Below are positions 9,796 to 17,320 of a DNA stretch of 64,000 nt, piece after piece. The notes beneath the pieces are model-generated. The model ran no database searches. It was given only the letters and a program-made list of their open reading frames with translations, and was not told the origin of the DNA. The stretch's first letter is position 1. The number at the start of each line of letters is the position of its first letter. Source of the DNA: Aurantiochytrium sp. KH105 (lineage: Eukaryota > Sar > Bigyra > Thraustochytrida > Thraustochytriidae); contig BGKB01000077.1 in the NCBI GenBank assembly GCA_003116975.1, positions 62,001 to 126,000 of the forward strand. Direction: 5' to 3'. A program made the position numbers and the translations under genes.

Positions 9796-9895
9796 GCAAA
9801 GCAAAGCAAAGCAAAGCAAAGCAAAGCAAAGCAAAGCAAAGCAAAGCAAAGCAAAGCAAAGCAAAGCAAAGCAAAGCAAAGCAAAGCAAAGCAAA
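9796..9895. repeat. (GCAAA)20 pentanucleotide array
   Basis: One hundred consecutive bases are 20 perfect copies of gcaaa, followed by a degenerate edge (aaccagcaaagcaaaaacc). It lies 273 bp upstream of the Rab escort protein ATG. Confidence 0.97.
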
Positions 9896-9985
9896 AACCA
9901 GCAAAGCAAAAACCAGCCAGGGCAAGTTCTTCGTGTCTGTATGGTGAGATCTCTGATCTCAGTCGCAGGCACAGTCAGTCACAGT

Positions 9986-10001
9986 CTAGGCCTAGGCCTA
10001 G
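9986..10001. promoter_or_regulatory. 16-bp palindrome ctaggcctaggcctag
   Basis: Perfect self-complementary sequence made of two overlapping CTAGGCCTAG units. A single CTAGGCCTAG also occurs at 56186-56195 in another intergenic region, and TAGGCCTA at 5259-5266. A regulatory role is inference from position and symmetry only. Confidence 0.35.
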
Positions 10002-10349
10002 TTGCGCCACGCAGACGCGAGATAGAACCATCCCGGCACCAGCACGGAACTTCTGGGAGCGCGTTACTATGAGGGGGAAAAGGGAAGGGGGTACGCCAGA
10101 CTAAGGAGGGCACCGCCTCCAACGCTGTGCAAGGTTCGGCGCGAGTACCACGGAAAGTGTGATGCGCAGCGTGCCCCCGCGACGCCTTGGTATTACGCGA
10201 GCCGCAAGGAACTCCAGCGGCCACAGGCAGCAAGAACGAAGCGCGGGGACGTGGAGCGAGCAGAGACGCTCGCGCCGCGCACGAGATCTGTCTTCTGTGA
10301 TACCGCGTCGCCCTTGGGGTGATTCTTTGTCTCCCTTCCTCTCGCGCTG

Positions 10350-10381
10350 CGTTTGTTTGTTTGTTTGTTTGTTTGTTTGTT
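10350..10381. repeat. (GTTT)8 tetranucleotide tract
   Basis: Uninterrupted tttg/gttt tract running into ttgcttgcttg, ending about 40 bp before the ATG at 10423. Confidence 0.9.
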
Positions 10382-10422
10382 TGCTTGCTTGCTTGTCTGT
10401 GAACGAGGCAAGCAAAAACATC

Positions 10423-11184
10423 ATGGAGCCCGGCTCAGCGTTCTCGCCGCTGCCCTTGGCAACGCGCGCGCTGCACCATACCTCTCGCGCTTTCGAAGCG
10501 TGGGAGCGCGGGAACAATGCGGTACTACGTTGCGGACTTCACATTGTACGCGGTTCGAGCGCGTGGCCGCACGAAAAATGCTCGGAAGCAGAGCGCGCGT
10601 CCCAACGAAGAAAGCGCGCTTCGGCGGTGCTTCAGGCCTTTGACGGCTCCTCGCTCTTTGAAATGTGTTGGACCCAGTACGCCGGCGAGTCTGGCGCTCA
10701 ACTCCGAATTATCGAGGCCACGCAAATGCCCGAGTCCCAAGTCGTGCGATTGCAGCGACGAAGACATGCTGCTGGAATCGTTGCTGACTTTTTGCAAGGA
10801 TGGGTCCTCAGTCGATGTGCTCAGGCGCGGGGCGCTCATTCGCAGCTTTTAGTGCGGAGCAGCCGTGGTTACGCTCGAGGCGTCCCACGGACAACGAGGA
10901 CCGTATGGAAACCAAACAAATTGCCCGTAAAGATGCTGGTGCGTCTTGTGCGCGTTCATGGGCGCGCCGGCTTGCGTCTCCGCAAGGAGGGCCGCTGGGA
11001 GGAGGTCCTTCACGCAGCGTACTGTCTGTGGCTCATCAATCCAATCGTACTGGGTCTCATGGCAACGATTCTTCTCACGTGCGACGTTGCCATTCCAGTC
11101 GTGTGGATGAAGCTTCGTTCGATTGGAGCTGCCATGGCTGACCTTGTGGAGCGTCGAACGAAGCTTCTGGGGAATAGATATTGA
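10423..11184 (+). CDS. Uncertain 253-aa protein with a C-terminal membrane segment
   Basis: Open frame from an ATG in a reasonable context (aacatcATGG). The same frame is open further upstream through a (GTTT) microsatellite that would encode a Cys/Leu/Val run, so I start at 10423. I do not recognise the product. The C-terminal 90 residues look most protein-like: a basic amphipathic helix, then a hydrophobic stretch (CLWLINPIVLGLMATILLT), then a short charged tail. The middle is Arg/Ala/Ser-rich. A second frame from an ATG at 10517 (context aacaATGc) also looks protein-like up to a stop near 10852 (DEDMLLESLLTFCKDG). The true gene may therefore join parts of both frames through an intron I could not place. 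Some coding sequence here is likely; the model is provisional. Confidence 0.4.
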   Translation: MEPGSAFSPLPLATRALHHTSRAFEAWERGNNAVLRCGLHIVRGSSAWPHEKCSEAERASQRRKRASAVLQAFDGSSLFEMCWTQYAGESGAQLRIIEATQMPESQVVRLQRRRHAAGIVADFLQGWVLSRCAQARGAHSQLLVRSSRGYARGVPRTTRTVWKPNKLPVKMLVRLVRVHGRAGLRLRKEGRWEEVLHAAYCLWLINPIVLGLMATILLTCDVAIPVVWMKLRSIGAAMADLVERRTKLLGNRY

Positions 11185-11220
11185 TTGATTGATCGATCGA
11201 TCGATCGATCGATTAATTGA
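11181..11220. repeat. (GATT/GATC) tetranucleotide tract
   Basis: The tract ttgattgattgatcgatcga continues as gatc repeats to attaattga. It overlaps the TGA stop codon at 11182-11184 of the upstream frame. Confidence 0.85.
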
Positions 11221-11594
11221 CTACTTGCTGAGTGATTCGCACCGCGCCTCGGTGTCGGGGGTGCTTTTTAGAACGAGCTCCTCGACTGATCTGATTGACC
11301 ACACGGGCTGGCCTGTTTTTTCTTATAATAATCTCAAAAATATTTGCATTGGTATAAATTACACGTTTTGTAGTCTCTACTTGCCGCCTTTTGCATTGGA
11401 AAAAGCCTCCTGGGGAAATTAAAGATGTATTCTCCAAGGTACAATTGACCTGCTTGTTCATGTGACGTGACGAGACAAGGCTAGCTGCAAAGCCAAGCAA
11501 AGCCGAGTAAGAGTCTGGTCAGAAGAAAGGGGCTGATTTCAATTTGATGTGATGGTGTTTTGATCGTTTTGTTGTGATCCCCATTCGCAAGACT
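11185..11594. other. Intergenic region between convergent genes
   Basis: 410 bp between the stop of the plus-strand frame ending at 11184 and the stop of the minus-strand frame ending at 11595. Apart from the GATC microsatellite and AT-richer sequence around 11325-11370 (ataataatctcaaaaatatt), which may belong to 3' untranslated regions, I see nothing in it. Confidence 0.5.
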
Positions 11595-11948
11595 CTATTG
11601 ATTTTTTTTTGACGTGGCAATACGTGATGGTGCTTGTGAGTCATCGCAACTTATGCGTCCGTCTGCCCTCGTTTCCGAGCTCGCTTCTGTCTCGCGCCGG
11701 AGCCCTGGCCCGAAAAGAACTCGTTTGTACACAGCAGCCAGGAGGTCAACAAGAACGCCCACGAAGCTCCAGACAGCAACAGCGACTGCCACCGGGGCCA
11801 CGACCCCTGCGCCCAGCGTGACATTTGTGGCGACCGCAAAGAGCCCGTAAAGCGAGAAAAGGTCCTCCGCACCTACGACCTCCGCCGCCATCGTCGTCGT
11901 CGCCGTCGCCATCGTCGTTGTCGCCGCCGCCGTCGTCGTCGCCGCCAT
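11595..11948 (-). CDS. Small membrane protein with Ala/Thr-rich N-terminus, 117 aa
   Basis: Frame from an ATG at 11948. The first 20 residues are low-complexity Ala, Thr and Met (MAATTTAAATTTMATATTTM), encoded by GTC/GCC-type repeats. Next come AEDLFSLYGLFAVATNV, a hydrophobic stretch GAGVVAPVAVAVAVWSFVGVL with LVDLLAAVY, and a polar tail rich in Arg, Ser, Asp and Glu. One or two membrane spans are likely. The same frame is open upstream to another ATG at 12098, giving 167 aa, so the start is ambiguous; I prefer 11948 because the extra residues have no visible structure and overlap a GCACT tandem repeat. No family is recognised. The hydrophobic core is the main argument that it is a gene. Confidence 0.4.
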   Translation of the reverse strand: MAATTTAAATTTMATATTTMAAEVVGAEDLFSLYGLFAVATNVTLGAGVVAPVAVAVAVWSFVGVLVDLLAAVYKRVLFGPGLRRETEASSETRADGRISCDDSQAPSRIATSKKNQ

Positions 11949-13340
11949 CACAGACGCCTCAACAGCAAACTTGGCACGCTTTTGCAATGTCAGTTTTTGC
12001 AAAAGAGCCTCAAAGATCCATATAGGTCGCTTATGCGAAAAGGCTCCGCTGCAAAGGCTGCTGCTGCGCACTGCACTGCACTGCACTGCAGTGACCATGG
12101 TGACTGACTGCGCAGCATTGCACTGCGTTCCGTCTCGTTCTCCAAGCTTGCCAAGGAGGAACTTGCAATTCCCCGCCCTGAGCGTCCGCGCGCGGCGTCC
12201 GCTGCGGCTTGCACCCTTCTCCCCAGTAGTTACAAGCCTGGTAGGAGCGGGACATGGCGCACAAGACCCGGCGCAGGGCGGTGATGGCCACCCAACCAGG
12301 AGTTTTTCTTTTCTTTTCTTTCCTTTTCCTCCGTTTTTTCAAATCCCCGCGGCGCGGCAGCAGACAAGAAACTAGACAAGTCCGAGCCACAAGGTACGTG
12401 CGACGCGCGAGGCTCCTCGCGACCGCGAGCGCTCGCGGCGGAGGGCAGGAGAAAGGACGCGCGCAGGGGGCGCAGGCGGCGTAGTTGCTGCGCGCGACGG
12501 CGAGAAGCGTCGAGACGTCGCGTCGGGCGCGCGAGTGAGCGAGTCCTGCGGCTCAGGCTCTGCGCTGCACCTGCGTCAGAGGCCGAGAAGCACAGCCTCC
12601 AATGCGCCTGCTATTTTCTAGCGAGCTAGCTAGCCACGGATGAATGCCTGCCTGCCTGCCTGATTGCCATCGCACGCTCGCGCGCTCGGCGCAGCGCAGC
12701 GCAGCGTCGCCATCGCCCGCCCTGCTCGCGACGACCCGAGGCCAGACGCGCCGCGGAGATGCCGCCCGCGTAAGGCCGGCAGAGATCCGAGAATTGGCGC
12801 GTCACGCCGAGGGGCCGGCATTGACGCGGGTGAGGCGGCTGCACTGCCAGGCATGCATGCATGCATGCATGGTGAAGGGCGCAGGCACGGGCACAAGCAG
12901 AGCGAGTGCACTGCAGACAGAGCCTAGAGAAGAGGAGAAGAGCGGGCAGAGCAGCAGCAGAGCAGAGCAGAGGAGGGGTTCCTCGACCCTCTCTCCCCCT
13001 CTCACTCTCTCTCCTTTGTGCACTCTCTCTCTGTCTGTCAGTGTGTGTATGTGTGGATGGATGTGCGGCTCGCCGTCCGTGTGTTCTGGCTTGTGTGGCT
13101 GCGCGGAGAGTGCGTCGGGGCGAGTGCACCGAGACGACGGCGGCTGGCTGGCGAACGAGCGAGCGAGCGAGCGAGCGAGCGTGCAGCGATCCGCGCCGCG
13201 CCGCAGGGAGGGAGAGAAGGGAGGAGCGCCTCGCATAGAGAAGAGAAGACAATGTGAGAGAGAATAAAGCGACTGACGGTGTTTTTTGAACATGCTGCAG
13301 AGTTAGTCAGTCTTTACCAGACCAACAAAAACCAGCAACC
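11949..13340. promoter_or_regulatory. Divergent promoter region upstream of cytochrome c
   Basis: 1.39 kb between the small membrane protein (-) and cytochrome c (+). It is GC-rich and packed with short repeats: gcact/ctgca units (12067-12093), a ttttctttcc pyrimidine tract (12305-12335), tgcc repeats (12645-12661), gcat repeats (12852-12871), CT-rich tracts (12980-13040) and gagc repeats (13155-13181). The 50 bp before the cytochrome c ATG are A-rich (accaacaaaaaccagcaacc), as expected of a leader. Long open frames exist on both strands but their composition follows the repeats, so I call none. Confidence 0.55.
13155..13181. repeat. (GAGC)6 tetranucleotide tract
   Basis: Run of gagc/cgag units in the region upstream of cytochrome c, about 160-185 bp before its ATG. 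Confidence 0.85.
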
Positions 13341-13780
13341 ATGTCGGCCGAGAAGGGAGCCAAGATCTTCAAGACCAAGTGCAGCCAGTGCCACACCGTC
13401 GAGGCTGGCGGCGCGCACAAGCAGGGCCCCAACCTGAACGGCTTCTTCGGCCGCCAGTCCGGCCAGGCCGACGGCTTCGAGTACTCTGACGCCAACAAGA
13501 ACTCCGGCATCATCTGGTAAGTGCTTGACTTTGTTGTCCTCTCATTTTTTATTTGATTACTGTTCTTTGTTTCGCAAAGAAGAAAAAAAGGTCCGGTGGC
13601 TAACCATTGATATGCAAACGAATTTGTTTTGAAACGCGACACAGGGGTGACGACACCCTCTTTGACTACCTCCTCGCCCCCAAGAAGTACATCCCGGGCA
13701 CCAAGATGGTCTTCGCCGGCCTCAAGAAGGAGAAGGACCGCAAGGACCTCATCGCCTACCTCAAGGAGGCCACCGCGTAA
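13341..13780 (+). CDS. Cytochrome c, two exons
   Basis: Soluble electron carrier between complex III and cytochrome oxidase in the mitochondrial intermembrane space. Exons are 13341-13516 and 13645-13780; joined they give 103 aa. The haem-binding CSQCH is at residues 14-18 and the axial methionine is Met80 in PGTKMVF, the usual numbering for the family. [13 protein letters not shown] and KKYIPGTKM are textbook cytochrome c blocks. The splice falls inside the Trp59 codon (TG|G), and joining restores the conserved [10 protein letters not shown], which confirms the intron. All but five codons end in G or C, a stronger bias than in neighbouring genes and typical of high expression. Length is normal and there is no presequence, as expected for a protein imported without one. 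Confidence 0.99.
13517..13644 (+). other. Intron in cytochrome c, 128 bp
   Basis: Donor gtaagt at 13517-13522, acceptor acag ending at 13644. A ggctaac element at about 13598-13604 lies about 40 bp before the acceptor and fits a CTRAC-type branch point. The exon junction is proven by the protein alignment. Confidence 0.97.
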
Positions 13781-14104
13781 ACTTGCCTGACATTTATTGT
13801 CATCGCAAAGCTATGCGCCCCGTTCGCTACCCCTAGAAGAAGACAGCGTTCAATGATGTTTTCGGTCACGTACTTTTCATTTCTTTCTTGATTTGCTTTC
13901 TTTTGCTTGCTAATTTTCAACAGCAGTCTCCTTGCCCTGCAATTCACTACATGCAGCTCAGCATTCTTGTAAAAGTAAACCAAGGGCGCGTGCGATTTCC
14001 CAATAACCAAACTCTTTCTTGAAGAACTGGGTCAATCGATCAAGGTGTAGGTCTATTGGTGAATTGCAAGTGCCAGGAACGCAGTTGCAAAAATCTCCGT
14101 CGCA
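13781..14104. other. 3' region between convergent genes
   Basis: 324 bp between the stops of cytochrome c (+) and the EF-hand gene (-). It should contain both 3' untranslated regions. Sequence is T-rich around 13855-13920. No repeat or further gene is visible. Confidence 0.6.
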
Positions 14105-16126
14105 TCAGAGAGCTTGAAAAGAGCTCAAAAACGTTGCGTTCCTCTTTGACGCGTTCCAAAATTCGTCTTGTGAAATTGTCCCATTTCCATCCTGGTCCAT
14201 TGTGCGCAGGAGCGCAGCAGCTTTGAGAATTTTGCGACCCAAGGCCGAATTACTTGTAAAAAGCATTTGATAAATCTCGTCCCTCGTAAGCACGCCGTCA
14301 TTGTCCAAATTATGAAGTGCAAAGTACAATTTCGCCTTGTGATGACAGTCCGAAATTCCCACATTAAGCTCCCCAAGCGTGCCCCCAAGCGCCGAGACAA
14401 AGGCGCGCACGTCCACGGCATTGGGACGCACGCGCCCTACAAAGGCTGCACTCACCTCACTGACCAGCTGCGGATCCTCAGGCTCTGGAGGGCGCAAATG
14501 CGCGCAAAGGTGTGCCTCAAACCTCTCTTTCGTCATGAGCAGTCGCGTCTGCACGGCCTCTTTCTCCTTTCCCTGGACGTCTGCAAGCGCGTCGGCATCT
14601 TCCACGTCGGCTTCCTCATTGCCCTCCTCGCCAGCCTTGCTAATGATGGCGAGCTTTGCATGCAGTCTCTCCCACAAGGTGCACATCCCAGCCCAAGAAA
14701 GGCTCGTACGGTGTACAAAGGCGCGCAAACTGTGCTGCTGCTCTATCGATACATCCTGCGCTTCGGCGTGCGTGCGTACGATGCTCTCCAAGGTAAAGGG
14801 GTTTTTCTCAATCGCATGCTGGAACTCCTCCAGAGTGATGGAATCGTCGCCATCTTGATCTAATGAGCGAATGAATCGCTCGGCATCCTGCAACGACGAG
14901 GCAACCACGCGATCTCCTAGGTACAGCAGCGCGCAAAGACCATCAATGGAGATCTCGTTGTTGTGACCATATAGCTTGAAAAATAGAGCCACCCGCTCAC
15001 GCACACTGCACGTGACCGCCCGGCTCAGCTGAAAGAGAAGCTGCCGAAAGTCCACGAGCCGCAGCGCCACAGCGCGTCGCTGGCGGATCGATAGAAGCTG
15101 TTGCCCTGGCTCCAGTGACCGGATCATCGAACGCCGCCGGACTGACTGTACCAGCTGGCTTGCTGTCGAATTCTTTGCGAGCGGTTCCTCAAAGGCACTC
15201 ATCAAGTCAAACAGCAAAGGGTCCAGAACCTCTGACGAAACCTTGGCGCCGATTCCGGTCCTTCGCGAGGTACCAGAAACGCTGTTCTCGTTCAAGTCCA
15301 CGTTATCAGCAGCCCTTTGACTCGCTAGCGATGAGAATTCCGAAACAGAATTTCGGTGTGAGCCTGGCGGCGAGGACTCAATTTGCTTAAAGTCGGACCT
15401 TCGGCGGGCAGGACCTTTCTTTACTGCCAGTTCTGCGCTGAGTGCGCTTGTGAATTTGCTGACCTCCACGGTCGAGATTCCCCGCATCGAGCGTGTGAGG
15501 GCGTCGAGCACGGCAATCAGATTGACAATACCAAGATTTGCGCCACTTGAGAAATTCTCGAGGGCCTTTTTGCGACGCTGCAGAACGCGACGCTCGCGTT
15601 CCTTGGGAGACTCAATAGCTTCCTCGTTCTTGGTGTCGAGTACACTCACTCGACTTTTGTCCGCCGATCCCCAAAGTCCTCCCATTTCTTTGCTTCGTCT
15701 TCGCAGCGATCTCCACCGCCTGCTACTGCTGGCACGAACGCTACCGACGCTATTGCCAGCTTTATTGAAGGCGACACGTTCTTCGGGACAAGTAGAACGC
15801 TCGTCTCGCAAATTAGATGCACCAAACTTTTCTCCAGCTCCTACTTCTTCGCCTTCCTCTTCGTTCTCGTCCTCCTTCGTTCGATGTGGAGCATTTTGTG
15901 CAAGAACTTCTTGACGCTTTCGAATTCTAATGAGCGCCTGTACAAAAGCTGGCCGCAGGTCTCCTTCTCGGAGCGCCTCGCTCATCATGAGAACCGCCCG
16001 ATCCCAGTCCATATTGCCATCATCATGCGTGGCAGGTCCCCCTGGTTCTTCACGGGGTCGTGGCGCGAAGATGTCGTCCAGACTCGCATAGCTCTCCTGG
16101 ATGAGATCCGCGACGTCGCGATGCAT
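14105..16126 (-). CDS. EF-hand calcium-binding protein, 673 aa
   Basis: Predicted cytosolic Ca2+-binding protein. Three canonical EF-hand loops are visible: DQDGDDSITLEE at about 422-433, and a closely spaced pair, LDNDGVLTRDEI at about 606-617 and DQDGNGTISQDE at about 644-655. A fourth, degenerate hand probably precedes the first (FFKLYGHNNEISIDGLCALL, about 385-405), so the layout is two pairs. The N-terminal 370 residues are polar with Glu- and Ser/Arg-rich stretches and no recognised domain. The region between the pairs (about 440-600) is mostly helical, with one acidic stretch. There is no kinase, oxidase or membrane segment, so it is probably a sensor or adaptor. The start is the only ATG near the 5' end, placed 8 bp after a (CTTC) tract. 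The specific family is unknown to me. Confidence 0.85.
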   Translation of the reverse strand: MHRDVADLIQESYASLDDIFAPRPREEPGGPATHDDGNMDWDRAVLMMSEALREGDLRPAFVQALIRIRKRQEVLAQNAPHRTKEDENEEEGEEVGAGEKFGASNLRDERSTCPEERVAFNKAGNSVGSVRASSSRRWRSLRRRSKEMGGLWGSADKSRVSVLDTKNEEAIESPKERERRVLQRRKKALENFSSGANLGIVNLIAVLDALTRSMRGISTVEVSKFTSALSAELAVKKGPARRRSDFKQIESSPPGSHRNSVSEFSSLASQRAADNVDLNENSVSGTSRRTGIGAKVSSEVLDPLLFDLMSAFEEPLAKNSTASQLVQSVRRRSMIRSLEPGQQLLSIRQRRAVALRLVDFRQLLFQLSRAVTCSVRERVALFFKLYGHNNEISIDGLCALLYLGDRVVASSLQDAERFIRSLDQDGDDSITLEEFQHAIEKNPFTLESIVRTHAEAQDVSIEQQHSLRAFVHRTSLSWAGMCTLWERLHAKLAIISKAGEEGNEEADVEDADALADVQGKEKEAVQTRLLMTKERFEAHLCAHLRPPEPEDPQLVSEVSAAFVGRVRPNAVDVRAFVSALGGTLGELNVGISDCHHKAKLYFALHNLDNDGVLTRDEIYQMLFTSNSALGRKILKAAALLRTMDQDGNGTISQDEFWNASKRNATFLSSFQAL

Positions 16127-16658
16127 GATCGATTCCCTTCCTTCCTTCCTTCCTTCCTTCCTTCATTCCTACCTACCCACCTACCTTCGTTTCTGTTTTT
16201 ATGATACAAAACGTGTCCTGCAACAACACCGCGCTCCCTGCCGCCGCGTGTAAATGCATCTCTGTTGGTCGCCTGCTCAGCCTTTTCTCGCCTTGGTCTC
16301 TTTTGTACAGCCGGCAGGTCAAGCCTGCCTAGTACTAGTATAGTAGCGCACACTGGTATAAAGGCCCATACTCGTCTCTGCCTATCCGTTTTTCATGTGG
16401 CAGGCTGTGCACAGACAATGGTTCGAACCAGCTTCTCGCTAGCGCAGAACTAGCGAAGTCTTTCGCAGAGAGAAGTCGATCGCCGCAAGCGAGCGAGCAA
16501 GCGGGCGAGCAAGCGAAAGGGCGAGCGAACGAGCGAACGCGCAATCGTGATCAGCAATACCGGCCAAGTCAAGATCACAGACAGCAACGGAGACACACGC
16601 ACAGAAACTTGGACTTGAGGAGGCAATCTCTGCGTGTACATACAGTCAGACAGAAATC
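16127..16658. promoter_or_regulatory. Divergent promoter region between the EF-hand and 132-aa genes
   Basis: 532 bp between two divergent starts. It contains a (CTTC) tract beside the EF-hand ATG (16136-16164), a perfect 12-bp palindrome tggttcgaacca (16419-16430), and a run of imperfect gagcaagc/gagcgaac units (about 16480-16545). No tRNA fold could be built around the ttcgaa box. Confidence 0.5.
16136..16164. repeat. (CTTC)7 tetranucleotide tract
   Basis: On the plus strand it reads cttccttccttcc and continues; on the gene's own strand it is a GAAG tract within 10 bp of the EF-hand ATG, so it should be transcribed in the 5' leader. Confidence 0.9.
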
Positions 16659-17057
16659 ATGGCGACTCCGCTGCCTCGTTTCGCAAACCTCGAAGGTAAT
16701 CTTGGCGCTGCGCTCGAGTTTGCGCTCGAAAAGCTGCTTGCAGAGTTCAAGGCCGCAAACGAGACGGCATCATCGAAACAAAAAAAGCGGCAATTGAGAA
16801 CAACGTATGGACAAGCGCAAGATGGAAATCGCGAGGCTGCATGTGACCCTGAACTCGAAAGTGTCGCCGCGGACAGTACCGTGGACGCATCGAGCGACTC
16901 TGAATCAGAAGGCAGCAGCAGCGACTCCGAGGGCTCCGAATACACGGATCGCGACTCGCCTCGATCCGGTGACACGACGCCTCGCGAGACGAATCCTATC
17001 ATAATATTTGCCAAGCTTTTGCATGAGTATCAAAGAACGCAGAATGCTTCGAAATGA
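16659..17057 (+). CDS. Small acidic, Ser-rich protein, 132 aa
   Basis: ATG in a good context (gaaatcATGG). The N-terminal helix (LEGNLGAALEFALEKLLAEF) is followed by a basic patch (SSKQKKRQLRTTYG), an acidic Ser-rich central segment with repeated SDSE/SDSEG (about residues 78-105) that looks like casein kinase 2 sites, and a C-terminal helix (NPIIIFAKLLHEYQRTQ). No family is recognised. The hydrophobic ends around a disordered acidic middle suggest a small adaptor. It lies 263 bp upstream of the HECT gene on the same strand; both are likely separate transcripts. Its protein-like ends and start context support it as a real gene. Confidence 0.65.
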   Translation: MATPLPRFANLEGNLGAALEFALEKLLAEFKAANETASSKQKKRQLRTTYGQAQDGNREAACDPELESVAADSTVDASSDSESEGSSSDSEGSEYTDRDSPRSGDTTPRETNPIIIFAKLLHEYQRTQNASK

Positions 17058-17278
17058 TCCGCAAGCAATCGTGGGTTGCGTCGCGTTCGCGTTGTGAGAT
17101 GCCTATTTCGTTTCTTGTTCTCTTATTTCTACTTCATTCTTCATGTTTTTGCCTTTGTCCCCGTTGCCCCCCCTGCAGTTTTTCCTTTCTTCTTTTCTTT
17201 GTTTCTTTTGCCCAGCCAGGAAGCAGATGGAGACGGAAGATATTTTAGTTCCTCACAGAGTTGAGCTGCTCTGGGCCA

Positions 17279-17295
17279 CGCGCGCGCGCGCGCGC
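17279..17295. repeat. CG dinucleotide tract
   Basis: Alternating cg run of about 17 bp, ending 26 bp before the HECT gene ATG at 17321. Confidence 0.85.
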
Positions 17296-17320
17296 TTGTA
17301 GCAGGGTCGCGCGCACAGGC

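Larger units (their letters stand above)
9524..10422. promoter_or_regulatory. Divergent intergenic region rich in tandem repeats
   Basis: 899 bp between the divergently placed starts of the Rab escort protein gene (-) and the 10423 frame (+). It contains a cacg/cgca-type alternating purine-pyrimidine tract (about 9573-9610), a perfect (GCAAA)20 array, a 16-bp CTAGGCCTAG-type palindrome (9986-10001), and a (GTTT) tract at 10350-10381. Both promoters must lie here, but no core promoter element could be assigned. Confidence 0.5.

Noticed and set aside
12626-13293. Open frames of 160-208 codons on both strands upstream of cytochrome c
   Set aside because: Their residues are translations of CT, GAGC and GCAT repeats; both strands look equally open, as expected of repeat-rich GC DNA.
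16419-16430. tggttcgaacca as a possible tRNA T-arm
   Set aside because: The palindrome cannot form a 5-bp stem with a 7-base loop, and no acceptor, D or anticodon arms fit around it.
17261-17320. Twenty-codon N-terminal extension of the HECT ligase beginning at TTG
   Set aside because: Non-ATG start in a eukaryotic gene and the extension translates a CG dinucleotide tract.
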